Assembly (NCBI GenBank): GCA_022820835.1
Contig: JAJEET010000158.1
Span: 59,570 to 123,569 of the forward strand
Direction: 5' to 3'
From: Candidatus Poribacteria bacterium
GTDB lineage: Bacteria > Poribacteria > WGA-4E > WGA-3G
Length of the DNA: 64,000 bases
Shown here: positions 1 to 8,486 of the stretch, piece by piece
Layout of the letters: each line of letters opens with the position of its first letter
Position numbering within the stretch: position 1 is the stretch's first letter
Made by a program: the position numbers and the translations under genes
Notes under the pieces: model-generated
Databases searched by the model: none
Told to the model about the DNA's origin: nothing
Seen by the model: only the letters and a program-made list of their open reading frames with translations

Positions 1-2808
1 GCACAGATTATCTTTGGATTGGTCTATAGGGACGATGATCCTGATGAAGACAGCGTTGATGCTACGATCCTTGCAACAGGGATTGAGACACAAAGAGAAC
101 CTACTACACCACGCTCCACTCGACGGGATGACACCTCTCCTGAAGGCGGTACTTATATTCCTTCCAAAACCGGTTCCGAGTTTGTTCATCTACACAACCA
201 TAGTGAATATAGCATGCTCGACGGCGCGTGCCGCATCGGCGATATGGTAGACTGGGCAGTCGCGCATAGCGTCCCCGCTGTCGCACTGACCGATCACGGC
301 AATATGTTCGGCGCGTGGGAACTCTACAACAAAGCGACGGATGCCGGTATCAAACCGATCATCGGATGTGAGGTCTATGTTGCACCCGGTAGCCGAAAGA
401 CACGTGAGCCGGACCAAGACGGTCCCTATCACCTCACGCTACTTGCCGAGGATGCAACAGGCTACCAGAACCTCTTGGAATTGGTGTCACTCGGGTACAC
501 AGAGGGATTCTATCGCAAGCCACGTATTGATATGGAAATCTTGCGTGAGCACCGTGACGGCATTATCGCGCTAACAGGGTGTATCCAAGGACAGGTACCG
601 CAACTCATTTGCGCGGGTCGGCGCGACGAAGCGATCCGACACCTCAAAACACTTATGGAGATCATGGGGCAACACAACCTCTACGTTGAGGTGCAGAACC
701 ACTACATTGACAAGGAGTTTGAGGCGTATCCGGTGATGGCGCAGTTGGCGAAGGAGTTCAATCTTCCGCTCGTCGGCACAAACGACTGCCACTACCTCCG
801 CAAGTCCGATCACGGCATGCACGATGTGCTTCTCTGCATCCAGACGAAGAAGACCGTCAACGACCAAGACCGGGGGCGGTTCAACAACCACTTTTACTTT
901 AAAAGCGTTGACGAGATGCGAGAAGCCCTCAAGGATTACCCGCCGGAGACTATCAGCAACACACTTGAAATTACGGATCGGTGTAATCTTGAACTCGACT
1001 ATCAACGCGACCCGATGCCGAAGTATAAAGTACCTGAAGGGTACACGCACGATAGTTATCTTCGAGAATTATGCTACCGAGGCTTGCGCGAAAAATATGG
1101 CGAACTCTCTGAACCCATCCGGCAGCGGATTGATTACGAGTTGGATATTATCAAACAGACCGGACACGCCAACTATTTCCTAATTGTCGGGGATTATGTC
1201 GCCCACGCGCACAAACAGGGATATCCGCTCTCTGCCCGCGGTTCTGCCGCCAGTAGCCTCGTGCTGTACGCACTCGATGTGATCGGTTTCAATCCGATGG
1301 ATCACGGTTGTCTGTTTGAACGGTTCTTAAACCTTGAGCGTCTCGCTCCACCCGATATTGATGTCGATTTCGCCGACCGCGCCCGTGCGTCCATAATTGA
1401 GTATCTGGCGAAAAAGTATGGTGCGGATTCCGTCAGTAAAATCGCTACCTTTGCAACGTTGGGCGCGAAAGCCGCTATCAAGGATGTCGGTCGCGCCCTT
1501 GAAATGCCTCTTGAAAATGTCCAAAAGTTAGTAGATTTGATTCCTTCGTTTCCCGGAGTCACACTTGATGAGGCTTTGGACCAGGTACCGGAATTCCAAG
1601 CACTCGCTGAACTCCCTGAGAACAGGGAGTTGATTGAGATAAGCAAAGCCGTCGAAGGTATGAAACGACACGTTTCTTGTCATGCATCTGCAATCGCAAT
1701 TTCAGACGGTCCCCTGACAAATTACGTTCCACTCTTCAAGGATAAACACGACCAAGTAGCAACGCAGTTTGAAGGCAAAACCGTTGAAAATGTCGGTATC
1801 GTCAAATTTGATTCCCTCGGTCTACGGAGCCTTAGTGAAGTACACGACTGCCTCCAGATGATTAAGGCGAATCACGGCACCGACGTTAAACTTGAAGATA
1901 TTCCGTTTGACGATGAAGATACCTATTCACTTCTTGGCAAGGGGCTCATTGATGGATTGTTCCAATTGGAAGCCTCGGGTGGTATGTATCGGGTCGTCAC
2001 GGGACTCAAACCTGACAATTTTGAGGAGTTCTCAGCAATCGCTGCACTCTATCGTCCGGGACCAATGGAAGCTGGGGACCTCCAAGACTACATAGATCGG
2101 AAGAATGGGACCCAACCGATAATATACGGACATCCTTCGTTTGAGGAAGCACTCAGAAGCACCTACGGCGTGTGTATCTATCAGGAGCAGGTGATGCAAA
2201 TCGCACACGATGTGGCAGGCTTTACATTCGCTGAGGCGGATGTCCTCCGCAGTGTGATAGGGAAACGAAATGAAGTGTTGATTGAAGAACAGCGTGAAAA
2301 ATTCGTTGAGGGTGCGGTGGAAAAAGGGTTCGCTAAAGAGGAGGCAGAAACAATATTTGGGCTGCTTGAACCGTCTGGGAGCTATGCCTTCAACAAATCG
2401 CACACTGTCGCTTATTCTATGTTGGCATACCGTATGGCATACCTGAAAACGCACTACCCGCGCGAGTTCATGGCAGCGATGATGACCGGCGAGTCCTTTT
2501 CTGCCGAGAAAATCGCACGCTATCGATCCGAATGTGGGAAACTTGCGGATTTTCTGCGTGTAGAAATTGAGCTGCTCGCGTTGGATATTAACAAGAGTGA
2601 GAAAGGGTACACGGTGGAAGGGAACGGTATCCGCGCTGGGTTTGTCGCCGCTGAGCGGATTGGAGATGAAACGATAGATAAAATTTTAGCGGAGAGAGAA
2701 TCCAGAGGTGTTTTCACCTCACTGCAAGATTTCCGTGCGCGGGTAGACGGCGTAGACGAACAGATTATTGCAAGTCTCGTTAATAGCGGCGCGTTTGACG
2801 CTGTTTGA
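1..2808 (+). CDS. dnaE: DNA polymerase III alpha subunit (short form) preceded in frame by an FtsZ-like C-terminus; 5' end outside window
   Basis: The frame is open to base 1. Residues 1-28 (AQIIFGLV...ATGI) match the last strands of the FtsZ C-terminal domain, followed by a polar linker to about residue 58. From residue 60 it is a C-family polymerase: a PHP domain with HLHNHS at 63-68 and TDHGN, like the metal-binding Thermus type and so possibly a proofreading exonuclease; the palm with PDIDVD (D452, D454) and KFDSLG (D604), spaced as the E. coli catalytic triad; fingers; and a final helix-hairpin-helix region. It stops near the equivalent of E. coli residue 886, so the clamp-binding motif, OB fold and tau-binding domain are absent. 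The only canonical in-frame start before the PHP domain is TTG at 19, inside the FtsZ-like part. Polymerase identity is certain; the fusion is an inference. Confidence 0.93.
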   Translation, partial: AQIIFGLVYRDDDPDEDSVDATILATGIETQREPTTPRSTRRDDTSPEGGTYIPSKTGSEFVHLHNHSEYSMLDGACRIGDMVDWAVAHSVPAVALTDHGNMFGAWELYNKATDAGIKPIIGCEVYVAPGSRKTREPDQDGPYHLTLLAEDATGYQNLLELVSLGYTEGFYRKPRIDMEILREHRDGIIALTGCIQGQVPQLICAGRRDEAIRHLKTLMEIMGQHNLYVEVQNHYIDKEFEAYPVMAQLAKEFNLPLVGTNDCHYLRKSDHGMHDVLLCIQTKKTVNDQDRGRFNNHFYFKSVDEMREALKDYPPETISNTLEITDRCNLELDYQRDPMPKYKVPEGYTHDSYLRELCYRGLREKYGELSEPIRQRIDYELDIIKQTGHANYFLIVGDYVAHAHKQGYPLSARGSAASSLVLYALDVIGFNPMDHGCLFERFLNLERLAPPDIDVDFADRARASIIEYLAKKYGADSVSKIATFATLGAKAAIKDVGRALEMPLENVQKLVDLIPSFPGVTLDEALDQVPEFQALAELPENRELIEISKAVEGMKRHVSCHASAIAISDGPLTNYVPLFKDKHDQVATQFEGKTVENVGIVKFDSLGLRSLSEVHDCLQMIKANHGTDVKLEDIPFDDEDTYSLLGKGLIDGLFQLEASGGMYRVVTGLKPDNFEEFSAIAALYRPGPMEAGDLQDYIDRKNGTQPIIYGHPSFEEALRSTYGVCIYQEQVMQIAHDVAGFTFAEADVLRSVIGKRNEVLIEEQREKFVEGAVEKGFAKEEAETIFGLLEPSGSYAFNKSHTVAYSMLAYRMAYLKTHYPREFMAAMMTGESFSAEKIARYRSECGKLADFLRVEIELLALDINKSEKGYTVEGNGIRAGFVAAERIGDETIDKILAERESRGVFTSLQDFRARVDGVDEQIIASLVNSGAFDAV

Positions 2809-2860
2809 GTGAGGCTTAGCACAACATACATTGAGCATAAATGCCAAGGAGGCACGAATC

Positions 2861-3865
2861 ATGAATTCCAGTTGTGGCTGTTCTGATAATTCCGCAACCA
2901 AAGAAATTGTTCGGTTATCGCCACGAGACGAAGAACGTATCTCATTACCGCATCTTTTCGAGTGGGAGCCGGTAGATGACGCACACGCGTATGTTCTTCT
3001 GATTAATGAGGTTAGAGGCACGGAAGCGACCTATATTAAAGAGACGAAGGAGCCACAGGTTCGCCTTGAAGAAGCAGACCTGAATGTTGGTGAAAACTAT
3101 CTCTGGCATCTTGAAGTACTTGATGATGCAGGACGCACCGTCGCTACAACGAAAGGGGGTTGTGGTACACCGCTATCTACCTTCGCAGTCGAATCCACTG
3201 CAGCAGCAGATATACCTGCTGCTGATCGGCGAATCTTGCTCGATTTTTCCCATAATCAATCGGATATAAGAGGACTCGGTGTCTATAATTTCTCGCAGTA
3301 TACGGCATACGCACTGCTGCGAAAAAACGGTTTTGAAGTCGGGACAAATGCCGATAGAAAACTATCGGAAGACCTACTTTCTGGTTATGATGTACTGATG
3401 CTGCATAGCAAATATGCCGGTCCCATCGTCCCTTTTGTTTCCAGTGAGGTTGAGGCAATCACCGATTACGTCGCTAATGGCGGAAGGCTATTTGTTTTGT
3501 GCTGGGGCAGCGGCGGTTGTGTTGATGGTCCTGATTTCTATAACCCGTTGTTGAAAGAATTTAACATCGAACTGAAACCGATACCCGACCCAGAATTCAG
3601 AAAGGTGGATAATCTCTCGGCAGAGATATTCCGGGATGTCAGCGAAATAGCACTCCAATGCCCAGCTGAAATCGTTGGGAACGGATACGACGTACTCGGA
3701 TGTGCCGCTACTGGAGAAGACCTGTTAGTCAAAACGGACTATGGCGAAGGAGCCGTTTTTGTTTCAGGCATGGGTATGGCGTTTCAAGATTCTTATATGG
3801 GTGGCAAAGACGAAAGGGCAATCAATAACCAACAAGCTTTCGTCAATTTGATGAAGGCTGTCTGA
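2861..3865 (+). CDS. Hypothetical protein with Fn3-like N-terminus and glutamine-amidotransferase-like (DUF4350-like) domain
   Basis: 334 residues. The ATG at 2861 is chosen because AAGGAGG at 2846-2852 sits 8 bases before it; an upstream TTG lacks this. Residues 1-10 carry a Cys-rich start (MNSSCGCSDN) without a signal peptide. Residues about 20-110 read as a beta-sandwich resembling fibronectin-III repeats (FEWEPVDDAHAYVLLINE). From about 140 the pattern RILLDFSH, YDVLMLHSK, ITDYVANGGRLFVL and GEGAVFVSGMGM resembles the class-I amidotransferase-like fold of DUF4350 and related sugar-utilisation proteins, without an obvious nucleophile Cys. It follows the polymerase gene by 52 bases and may be cotranscribed. 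Function unknown. Confidence 0.75.
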   Translation: MNSSCGCSDNSATKEIVRLSPRDEERISLPHLFEWEPVDDAHAYVLLINEVRGTEATYIKETKEPQVRLEEADLNVGENYLWHLEVLDDAGRTVATTKGGCGTPLSTFAVESTAAADIPAADRRILLDFSHNQSDIRGLGVYNFSQYTAYALLRKNGFEVGTNADRKLSEDLLSGYDVLMLHSKYAGPIVPFVSSEVEAITDYVANGGRLFVLCWGSGGCVDGPDFYNPLLKEFNIELKPIPDPEFRKVDNLSAEIFRDVSEIALQCPAEIVGNGYDVLGCAATGEDLLVKTDYGEGAVFVSGMGMAFQDSYMGGKDERAINNQQAFVNLMKAV

Positions 3866-3898
3866 TAAGTCTGTCCAGATCGTGTTTTATAGTGCGAA

Positions 3899-3938
3899 CA
3901 CTTTCCTTTGCTGGCGGGGTTTTCAAACCCCGCCAATC
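3899..3938. repeat. Palindromic intergenic repeat, family A copy
   Basis: TGGCGGGGTTT (3912-3922) and AAACCCCGCCA (3925-3935) form an 11-bp perfect inverted repeat with a 2-base centre, followed by a TATAG tail. Related copies occur at 25950, 30768, 30818 and, degenerate, at 14674 and 33366. It lies between the convergent ends of the genes at 2861 and 3984 and could also act as a terminator. Confidence 0.75.
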
Positions 3939-3983
3939 CCTATAGTATAACCGAATTCGCAAAAATGGTGCTATCTAACGAGG

Positions 3984-5321
3984 CTATCTCGCCAGATTCC
4001 GTGCTTCTTTGAACTTCTCTTTAGCAAATTGGCCCCATTCTTTGATTTTCTCGTTTCGGATTTCTGGGTCTTTCCAAGCACCACTCGCCAATTCCATCGC
4101 CTCTGCTTCGGTTATCGGCATCTTCGTTAAGACCGCAATTGCCGCGTCCCGTTTTGTTGGGTCTTTACTCTTCTCAATCGCTTTCCACGCGTTGACGAGA
4201 TCCTTATGTGAATCGATGATGAGGATACCGAAAAGATCGTTGACGATGTTCCAGCGGGTACCCCCTTTGTCTGAGTCGTATTGAAACGGCGAACCTTCCA
4301 TAGCGAATGGATTTGGAACGATACATCTTTCACCGAGTTTATCATAAAGTGTCGGCAGCACGCTGGCGCGGTTTAGACCGCCTTTCCATTTAGGGCCCTC
4401 AGAATCCGTGTTGCGAAGCATCCAGAGTTTCTGCGCATCTTCCGATAAAACGAATTCGAGAAACTTTTCCGCAACCGGCATGTTCGGCGCGCCTTTAAGG
4501 ATAGCGATGGGGTCTGCCGTGACAACCGCGCCGTCAGCCGGAACAACGTATTTGATTTTGTCCGCACCGACGACAGCGATTTGGCCATAAGCATAAAAGT
4601 CGATTGCGAGTCCGTAAATGACCTGTCCCGCGACAACGTCTGTCGGGATGGCGTTAGCGCCCGCGGAGAAACCGCGTACATTGCCGCCGATCTTGGTGAG
4701 GAGGGCGAACCCCTCTTCCCAACCGAGGGTTTGAAGGATGATCTCATAGACCATGTGGGCGGACCCGCTCTCTCGCGGATCTGCCGCACCGATTCTACCG
4801 ATCATTTCCAAGTTACCCAGATCCTGCCAGGTCGAGACTTCGGGCAGTTGCAACAGTTCTCGAAGTTCTTCATTGGACATGATACCGAAACTCGATAACG
4901 CTGCACCGTACCAGCGATGTTCGGCATCGTAGAGCGGAATCCCGTGGAAAGATTGCATCATCTGCTCAAGTTGTGTGCCGGGCAGCTTGTAGGCGTGAAG
5001 CCATCCCATCGTTGAGAGGCGGAGATAATTATCAGTGCCGCCCCCAAAGAAAATATCGATACCGATGCCGTCCGGCACACGTTTAAACTCTGATTCAATA
5101 AACCGGTAATTCGAGGAAGTACCGCCGACATCTCGCCAGTCGGTTTTGACGCTCCTGCCTGTTTGTGCTTCGTACCATTTTTCAAAATTTTTGCCGAATT
5201 CTGTTTCAATACCCTCTGGGTGCGGGGAGATAATGATGAGTTCGTCTTGAGCGAGTGAGAGGACCGGGAGTGCTAAAAGACATAATGTTATCGCCAGGAC
5301 CAGAGGCTTAAAGTCGGACAT
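3984..5321 (-). CDS. ABC transporter extracellular solute-binding protein, iron/thiamine/putrescine type
   Basis: 445 residues. A signal peptide is clear (hydrophobic 8-22, then SLAQ|DE cut near 25). The mature part begins ELIIISPHPEGIE and continues with WRDVGGTSSNYRF, PDGIGIDIFFGGGTDNY, EEL-ALDF-like hinge strands and AEKFLEFVLSEDAQKLW, the pattern of family-1 binding proteins that bind ferric iron, thiamine or polyamines. It should deliver its ligand to an inner-membrane permease, but no permease or ATPase lies beside it, so the ligand cannot be assigned. AAAGGAG stands about 9 bases before the ATG. A C-terminal charged helix region after about residue 350 is longer than usual for the family. 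Confidence 0.85.
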   Translation of the reverse strand: MSDFKPLVLAITLCLLALPVLSLAQDELIIISPHPEGIETEFGKNFEKWYEAQTGRSVKTDWRDVGGTSSNYRFIESEFKRVPDGIGIDIFFGGGTDNYLRLSTMGWLHAYKLPGTQLEQMMQSFHGIPLYDAEHRWYGAALSSFGIMSNEELRELLQLPEVSTWQDLGNLEMIGRIGAADPRESGSAHMVYEIILQTLGWEEGFALLTKIGGNVRGFSAGANAIPTDVVAGQVIYGLAIDFYAYGQIAVVGADKIKYVVPADGAVVTADPIAILKGAPNMPVAEKFLEFVLSEDAQKLWMLRNTDSEGPKWKGGLNRASVLPTLYDKLGERCIVPNPFAMEGSPFQYDSDKGGTRWNIVNDLFGILIIDSHKDLVNAWKAIEKSKDPTKRDAAIAVLTKMPITEAEAMELASGAWKDPEIRNEKIKEWGQFAKEKFKEARNLAR

Positions 5322-5381
5322 TTTTTAAATACTCCTTTGCCATAGGTTCAGTAATATTCAGTTAACCATGATTTATAAACC

Positions 5382-6338
5382 TTACGGTGAGAGCGTTGGT
5401 TCTTGATGAAAGATAAACAGGGATGGGTTCATCCACTTCTCTTTTTCGATATCATAGATGCCGTAGTGGAGATGAGCCCCGGTGCTACGACCTGTATTTC
5501 CGACGTAGCCAATAATCTGACCACGTACCACTTCTTGATTAACTTTGAGACCGTCAGCATAGCCTTGCAAATGCGCGTACAACGTTTTATACCCGGATGT
5601 TTCATGGGTGAGCTCAATTGTATTTCCCAAAGCTCCCTGCTTTCCAATCTGTACAACTGTGCCATTGGCGGCAGCGATCACAGGAACACCGGCTCGGGTT
5701 TTAATATCCAACCCTTGGTGAAATTCCCGGGTTTGCGTTAGCGGGTGGTTCCGCCATCCGAAGTGCGAAGAGTACCAAAAAGCGTGTCGCTCCCCGTTTT
5801 CTTGTTGGAGTTTCACGGGGAGGATCAAAGGATATCCGAAGATCTGTTTTTGATATGCGTTGATATAGTTATGGAGTGCCCGCAGTTCCTCTTTCAGGAT
5901 ACTCGGTGTCAGCTTCTGCTGCTCGTGGGTATCAGGTGTGGCATCAGCGAGCGCTGATATATCCGTCTGTTGAGGGTCGGGTTCTCCAGCGGATGCAGCA
6001 ATATTAAGCTCGCCGCCTTGCCCGAGTATCCCTAAAGCCTCCTGGATCTTTTCTGCCATCTGCCGAATGTCGTTCATCTCCTTATTAACGGCAGCAAGTT
6101 CCGATTCAACTTGACGTTTTTCCTGTGTTAATTGTTGAACTTCTTTCTCCATGCGCGCCTGTAATTCATTTTCACTATTGACTCTCTGCCGTTTGTGGGA
6201 GAGGCCGTAGCTGAAACCGCCAATTGCCGCAGAGAATAGACCAAGGATAACGCAGAATAGCAGGAATAGAAGCCCTCGACCAATTACGTGCTGGCGGACA
6301 GAATTTTTATGAGATGACATGATAATAAGCGTATACAT
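5382..6338 (-). CDS. M23 family metallopeptidase with N-terminal membrane anchor and coiled coil
   Basis: 318 residues. One membrane helix (about 21-45), a Glu/Gln-rich coiled coil (about 53-103), a linker, then the LytM/M23 domain (about 190-310). The zinc ligands are visible: H207 and D211 in HQGLD, and the HLH at H289-H291, with H256 in LYAHLQ. Such proteins cleave peptide cross-bridges in peptidoglycan in the periplasm, often during division or cell-shape control. AAGGAG precedes the ATG by about 10 bases; a second Met at residue 7 is possible. All catalytic residues are present, so activity is expected rather than an EnvC-like scaffold role. Confidence 0.9.
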   Translation of the reverse strand: MYTLIIMSSHKNSVRQHVIGRGLLFLLFCVILGLFSAAIGGFSYGLSHKRQRVNSENELQARMEKEVQQLTQEKRQVESELAAVNKEMNDIRQMAEKIQEALGILGQGGELNIAASAGEPDPQQTDISALADATPDTHEQQKLTPSILKEELRALHNYINAYQKQIFGYPLILPVKLQQENGERHAFWYSSHFGWRNHPLTQTREFHQGLDIKTRAGVPVIAAANGTVVQIGKQGALGNTIELTHETSGYKTLYAHLQGYADGLKVNQEVVRGQIIGYVGNTGRSTGAHLHYGIYDIEKEKWMNPSLFIFHQEPTLSP

Positions 6339-6443
6339 TTAACAGATTCTCCTTTCCAATAAAGCTTATGCAAAACATCAGCGTTTGCTTACAAGAATTG
6401 GAGACTTATAGCTGCCTAATTCACCCCACAAGAACGAACCGTT

Positions 6444-6581
6444 TTACAAGTGCGAAACGATCGCTGGCATTTTCCAGATGAGGATGATGATGGCACCAAG
6501 CAGGATGAGATACCACACGATCAACGTTCGGACGCGGGTTCTCTTGAAAATGTAACGGCGCGGACGTTTCAATTGACTCAC
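6444..6581 (-). CDS. Small single-pass membrane protein (45 aa), directly abutting the CorC-like gene
   Basis: The GTG at 6579-6581 starts on the very next base after the TAA of the upstream gene (6582-6584), with AAAAGG four bases ahead, so translation is probably coupled. The 45-residue product has a strongly basic N-terminus (KRPRRYIFKRTRVR), one hydrophobic helix (about residues 19-38, LIVWYLILLGAIIILIW) and a short tail, giving a predicted N-in topology. I do not recognise a family. The upstream protein has CorC-type cytosolic domains but no membrane domain, so this peptide is a candidate anchor. Too short for standard gene callers; the evidence is reading frame, spacing and topology only. 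Confidence 0.55.
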   Translation of the reverse strand: MSQLKRPRRYIFKRTRVRTLIVWYLILLGAIIILIWKMPAIVSHL

Positions 6582-7505
6582 TTAACCTTTTTTAGGTTTT
6601 TTCATAGCCCGAATTTGGGAGATTCCGTACTTGAAAGCTGCCTCTATATTAAATTCAACGTCTTCATACACTACTTTCTCACCTTTTTGTGGTAAGTGTC
6701 CGAGCAACATCAGGACAAAACCACCAATCGTATCACACTGATTTGTCGGGATTCGGATGTCTAAGACTTTATTAACATCAGTAATTAACATGCGGGCATC
6801 GATCCGCCAGTCGTTTGCGCCAAGTTTTTCGATGTGAGGTGTAGTCCGTTTGCGATTAGCTGCGACCTTGCCTATAATCCGCTCTAAAATATCTATCAAT
6901 TCTACGATCCCGATACAACTGCCGTGCTCGTTAACCACAATCGCGATCGGTATCTCAGATTGCCGCAGATCACTCAATAAATCCGTAGCAGACTTCAAGG
7001 CAGGGACATAATTCACATCCCGCACGAATGACGATAAATCGTTGTCGTGATGCTCGCTTGTGAGTACCTCCATTACATCAACGACTCCGAGCAATTGGTC
7101 AACGCGGGCATTATAAACAGGGATGTAATGATAGTTGGAAGTGCTACAGAGTGTGAGAACTTCAGAGGGGGCTGACTCAACTACCAGCACGGCTGCTTCT
7201 GATAGTGGCAACATCACTTCTTGGGCTGTCAGCGTTTGCAGTTCAAAAATTGTACTGAGTAATTGTGCTTCGGAGTCCGAAAACGCCTCAATATTTTCCA
7301 GAAGTAACTGGACGAGCTGTTCGCGAGATGGGGTCGCCTGCCTGCTCGATTTCCCAAGGACCTTCTTGCGGGGATTGGCTGCCTGTTTATTATGTGTAAC
7401 AAGCGGCTTAGGCGTAACTAACTCTATTTCCCCGATGTCCGGCTTTCTAACGACAGGCATGGGACCCTCTTTTTCTTCCGAAGGGGTTTTGGTAATCTCG
7501 TTCAT
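6582..7505 (-). CDS. CorC/HlyC-like protein with CBS pair, lacking the DUF21 membrane domain
   Basis: 307 residues. After a charged, probably disordered N-terminus (1-60) come the CorC-type helix FELQTLTAQEVMLP (about 88-100), two CBS motifs (about 100-220, with YIPVYNARVDQLLGVVDV and IPIAIVVNEHGSCIGIVEL), and a C-terminal CorC_HlyC domain (about 225-300, WRIDARMLITDVNKVL, IGGFVLMLLGHLPQKGE). In CorC/CNNM proteins the CBS pair binds adenine nucleotide and gates Mg2+ export by a DUF21 membrane domain. That domain is missing, so it is a soluble regulator or works with another membrane protein. A promoter lies at 7570-7598 and a 45-residue membrane peptide follows without a gap. Confidence 0.85.
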   Translation of the reverse strand: MNEITKTPSEEKEGPMPVVRKPDIGEIELVTPKPLVTHNKQAANPRKKVLGKSSRQATPSREQLVQLLLENIEAFSDSEAQLLSTIFELQTLTAQEVMLPLSEAAVLVVESAPSEVLTLCSTSNYHYIPVYNARVDQLLGVVDVMEVLTSEHHDNDLSSFVRDVNYVPALKSATDLLSDLRQSEIPIAIVVNEHGSCIGIVELIDILERIIGKVAANRKRTTPHIEKLGANDWRIDARMLITDVNKVLDIRIPTNQCDTIGGFVLMLLGHLPQKGEKVVYEDVEFNIEAAFKYGISQIRAMKKPKKG

Positions 7506-7569
7506 AGTTCAGATCCCTAAAATCCAGAATGTTGTGAATATCTGAGGAACTTGAGTCGTAGCGCAGCAA

Positions 7570-7598
7570 ATTATACGCAAATTCAGTTTTTAACGCAA
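7570..7598 (-). promoter_or_regulatory. Sigma-70-type promoter for the CorC-like gene
   Basis: On the minus strand, TTGCGT (7593-7598) and TATAAT (7570-7575) are separated by 17 bases. Transcription would start near 7563, about 58 bases before the ATG at 7505. Confidence 0.6.
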
Positions 7599-7651
7599 CT
7601 CAAATCTGATTTCAGTAGGAAATTCCATGGATTTACAAATGGCAACTTGGG

Positions 7652-8485
7652 TTAAGATCTACCATAAGTCTGGGCAACGAGCGTCAGTTCGGTTTGACCA
7701 CCGAGGCCAGCAACGACAGGAAACGTTTTTTCACCGGGTTTCCCGTCTTTCGGCACATATCTGACTTGCGGTGAAAAGTAGGCATACAGTGCCGTATTCC
7801 GAGGTGTCGGCGTCGTATTGGGGCCGGAACCGTGCACCATCAGGCTATGGAAGAACAGAGCACTTCCTGCGGAAAGTGGTACGTCCGTCTGTTGTTCTGC
7901 AACCTCTTTCCTATCGGTGAGTTCTGCACCCTGCTCGCGTGCAATGTGTCCCCAAGACTGCATGCCCCACAGATGGCTTTTCGGAATCACTTTGAAACAA
8001 CCGTTCTCCGGTGTAGCGTCGTTGAGTGCTATGCTCACGGTAACAAGGTTCGGCGGTTCCATCGGCCAATATGCTGAGTCTTGATGTAATCCATGTGAAG
8101 AACCGTGGAATGCAGGTTTGAACATCAGCGTACTTCTAAAAAGCAATAGATCATCGGATCCGGTGAGTTCTTGGACGACCGCGATGAGTTTCGGATGCTC
8201 TGCAAGGTTCCGAAACACTTCGGAGTACTGACGAGTATTTTCCGCTTTCCGTAGCACCGGCAGATTGTCGCCTTGTGTTTCGTCTTTCGCAAACGGTTCG
8301 CGTTGTACATGGCGGCGGGCAATTTCCGCTCGCTCTTTTTCAGCAGCGGATTCGTGTCCAGCTGCGAACTCATGCAACTGTTGAATTTCTGCTTGACATC
8401 TCTCGATCTCTTCCGCCGACAACAGGTTTTCAACAATAAGATAGCCTTCTTTTTCAAAAAAGGCTTTTCGAGCTTTCAGTTCCAT
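7652..8485 (-). CDS. Phytanoyl-CoA dioxygenase (PhyH) family oxygenase
   Basis: 277 residues. The ATG at 8485 is preferred over a longer frame because GGAGG stands 5 bases before it and it follows the transporter stop by one base. The double-stranded beta-helix fold shows the Fe(II) ligands H134 and D136 in LHQDSAYW and H218 in LMVHGSGPN, with R229 (TPRNT) placed to bind 2-oxoglutarate. The enzyme should couple 2-oxoglutarate decarboxylation to hydroxylation of a small substrate. It is the last gene of a three-gene operon with a transporter and an FAD/FeS oxidase, which suggests that substrate import and oxidation belong together. The substrate is unknown. Confidence 0.9.
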   Translation of the reverse strand: MELKARKAFFEKEGYLIVENLLSAEEIERCQAEIQQLHEFAAGHESAAEKERAEIARRHVQREPFAKDETQGDNLPVLRKAENTRQYSEVFRNLAEHPKLIAVVQELTGSDDLLLFRSTLMFKPAFHGSSHGLHQDSAYWPMEPPNLVTVSIALNDATPENGCFKVIPKSHLWGMQSWGHIAREQGAELTDRKEVAEQQTDVPLSAGSALFFHSLMVHGSGPNTTPTPRNTALYAYFSPQVRYVPKDGKPGEKTFPVVAGLGGQTELTLVAQTYGRS

Positions 8486-8486
8486 A

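Noticed and set aside
2806..2830. TGA at the end of the polymerase gene as a second selenocysteine codon
   Set aside because: The following frame carries no polymerase-like sequence and soon stops; no hairpin seen.
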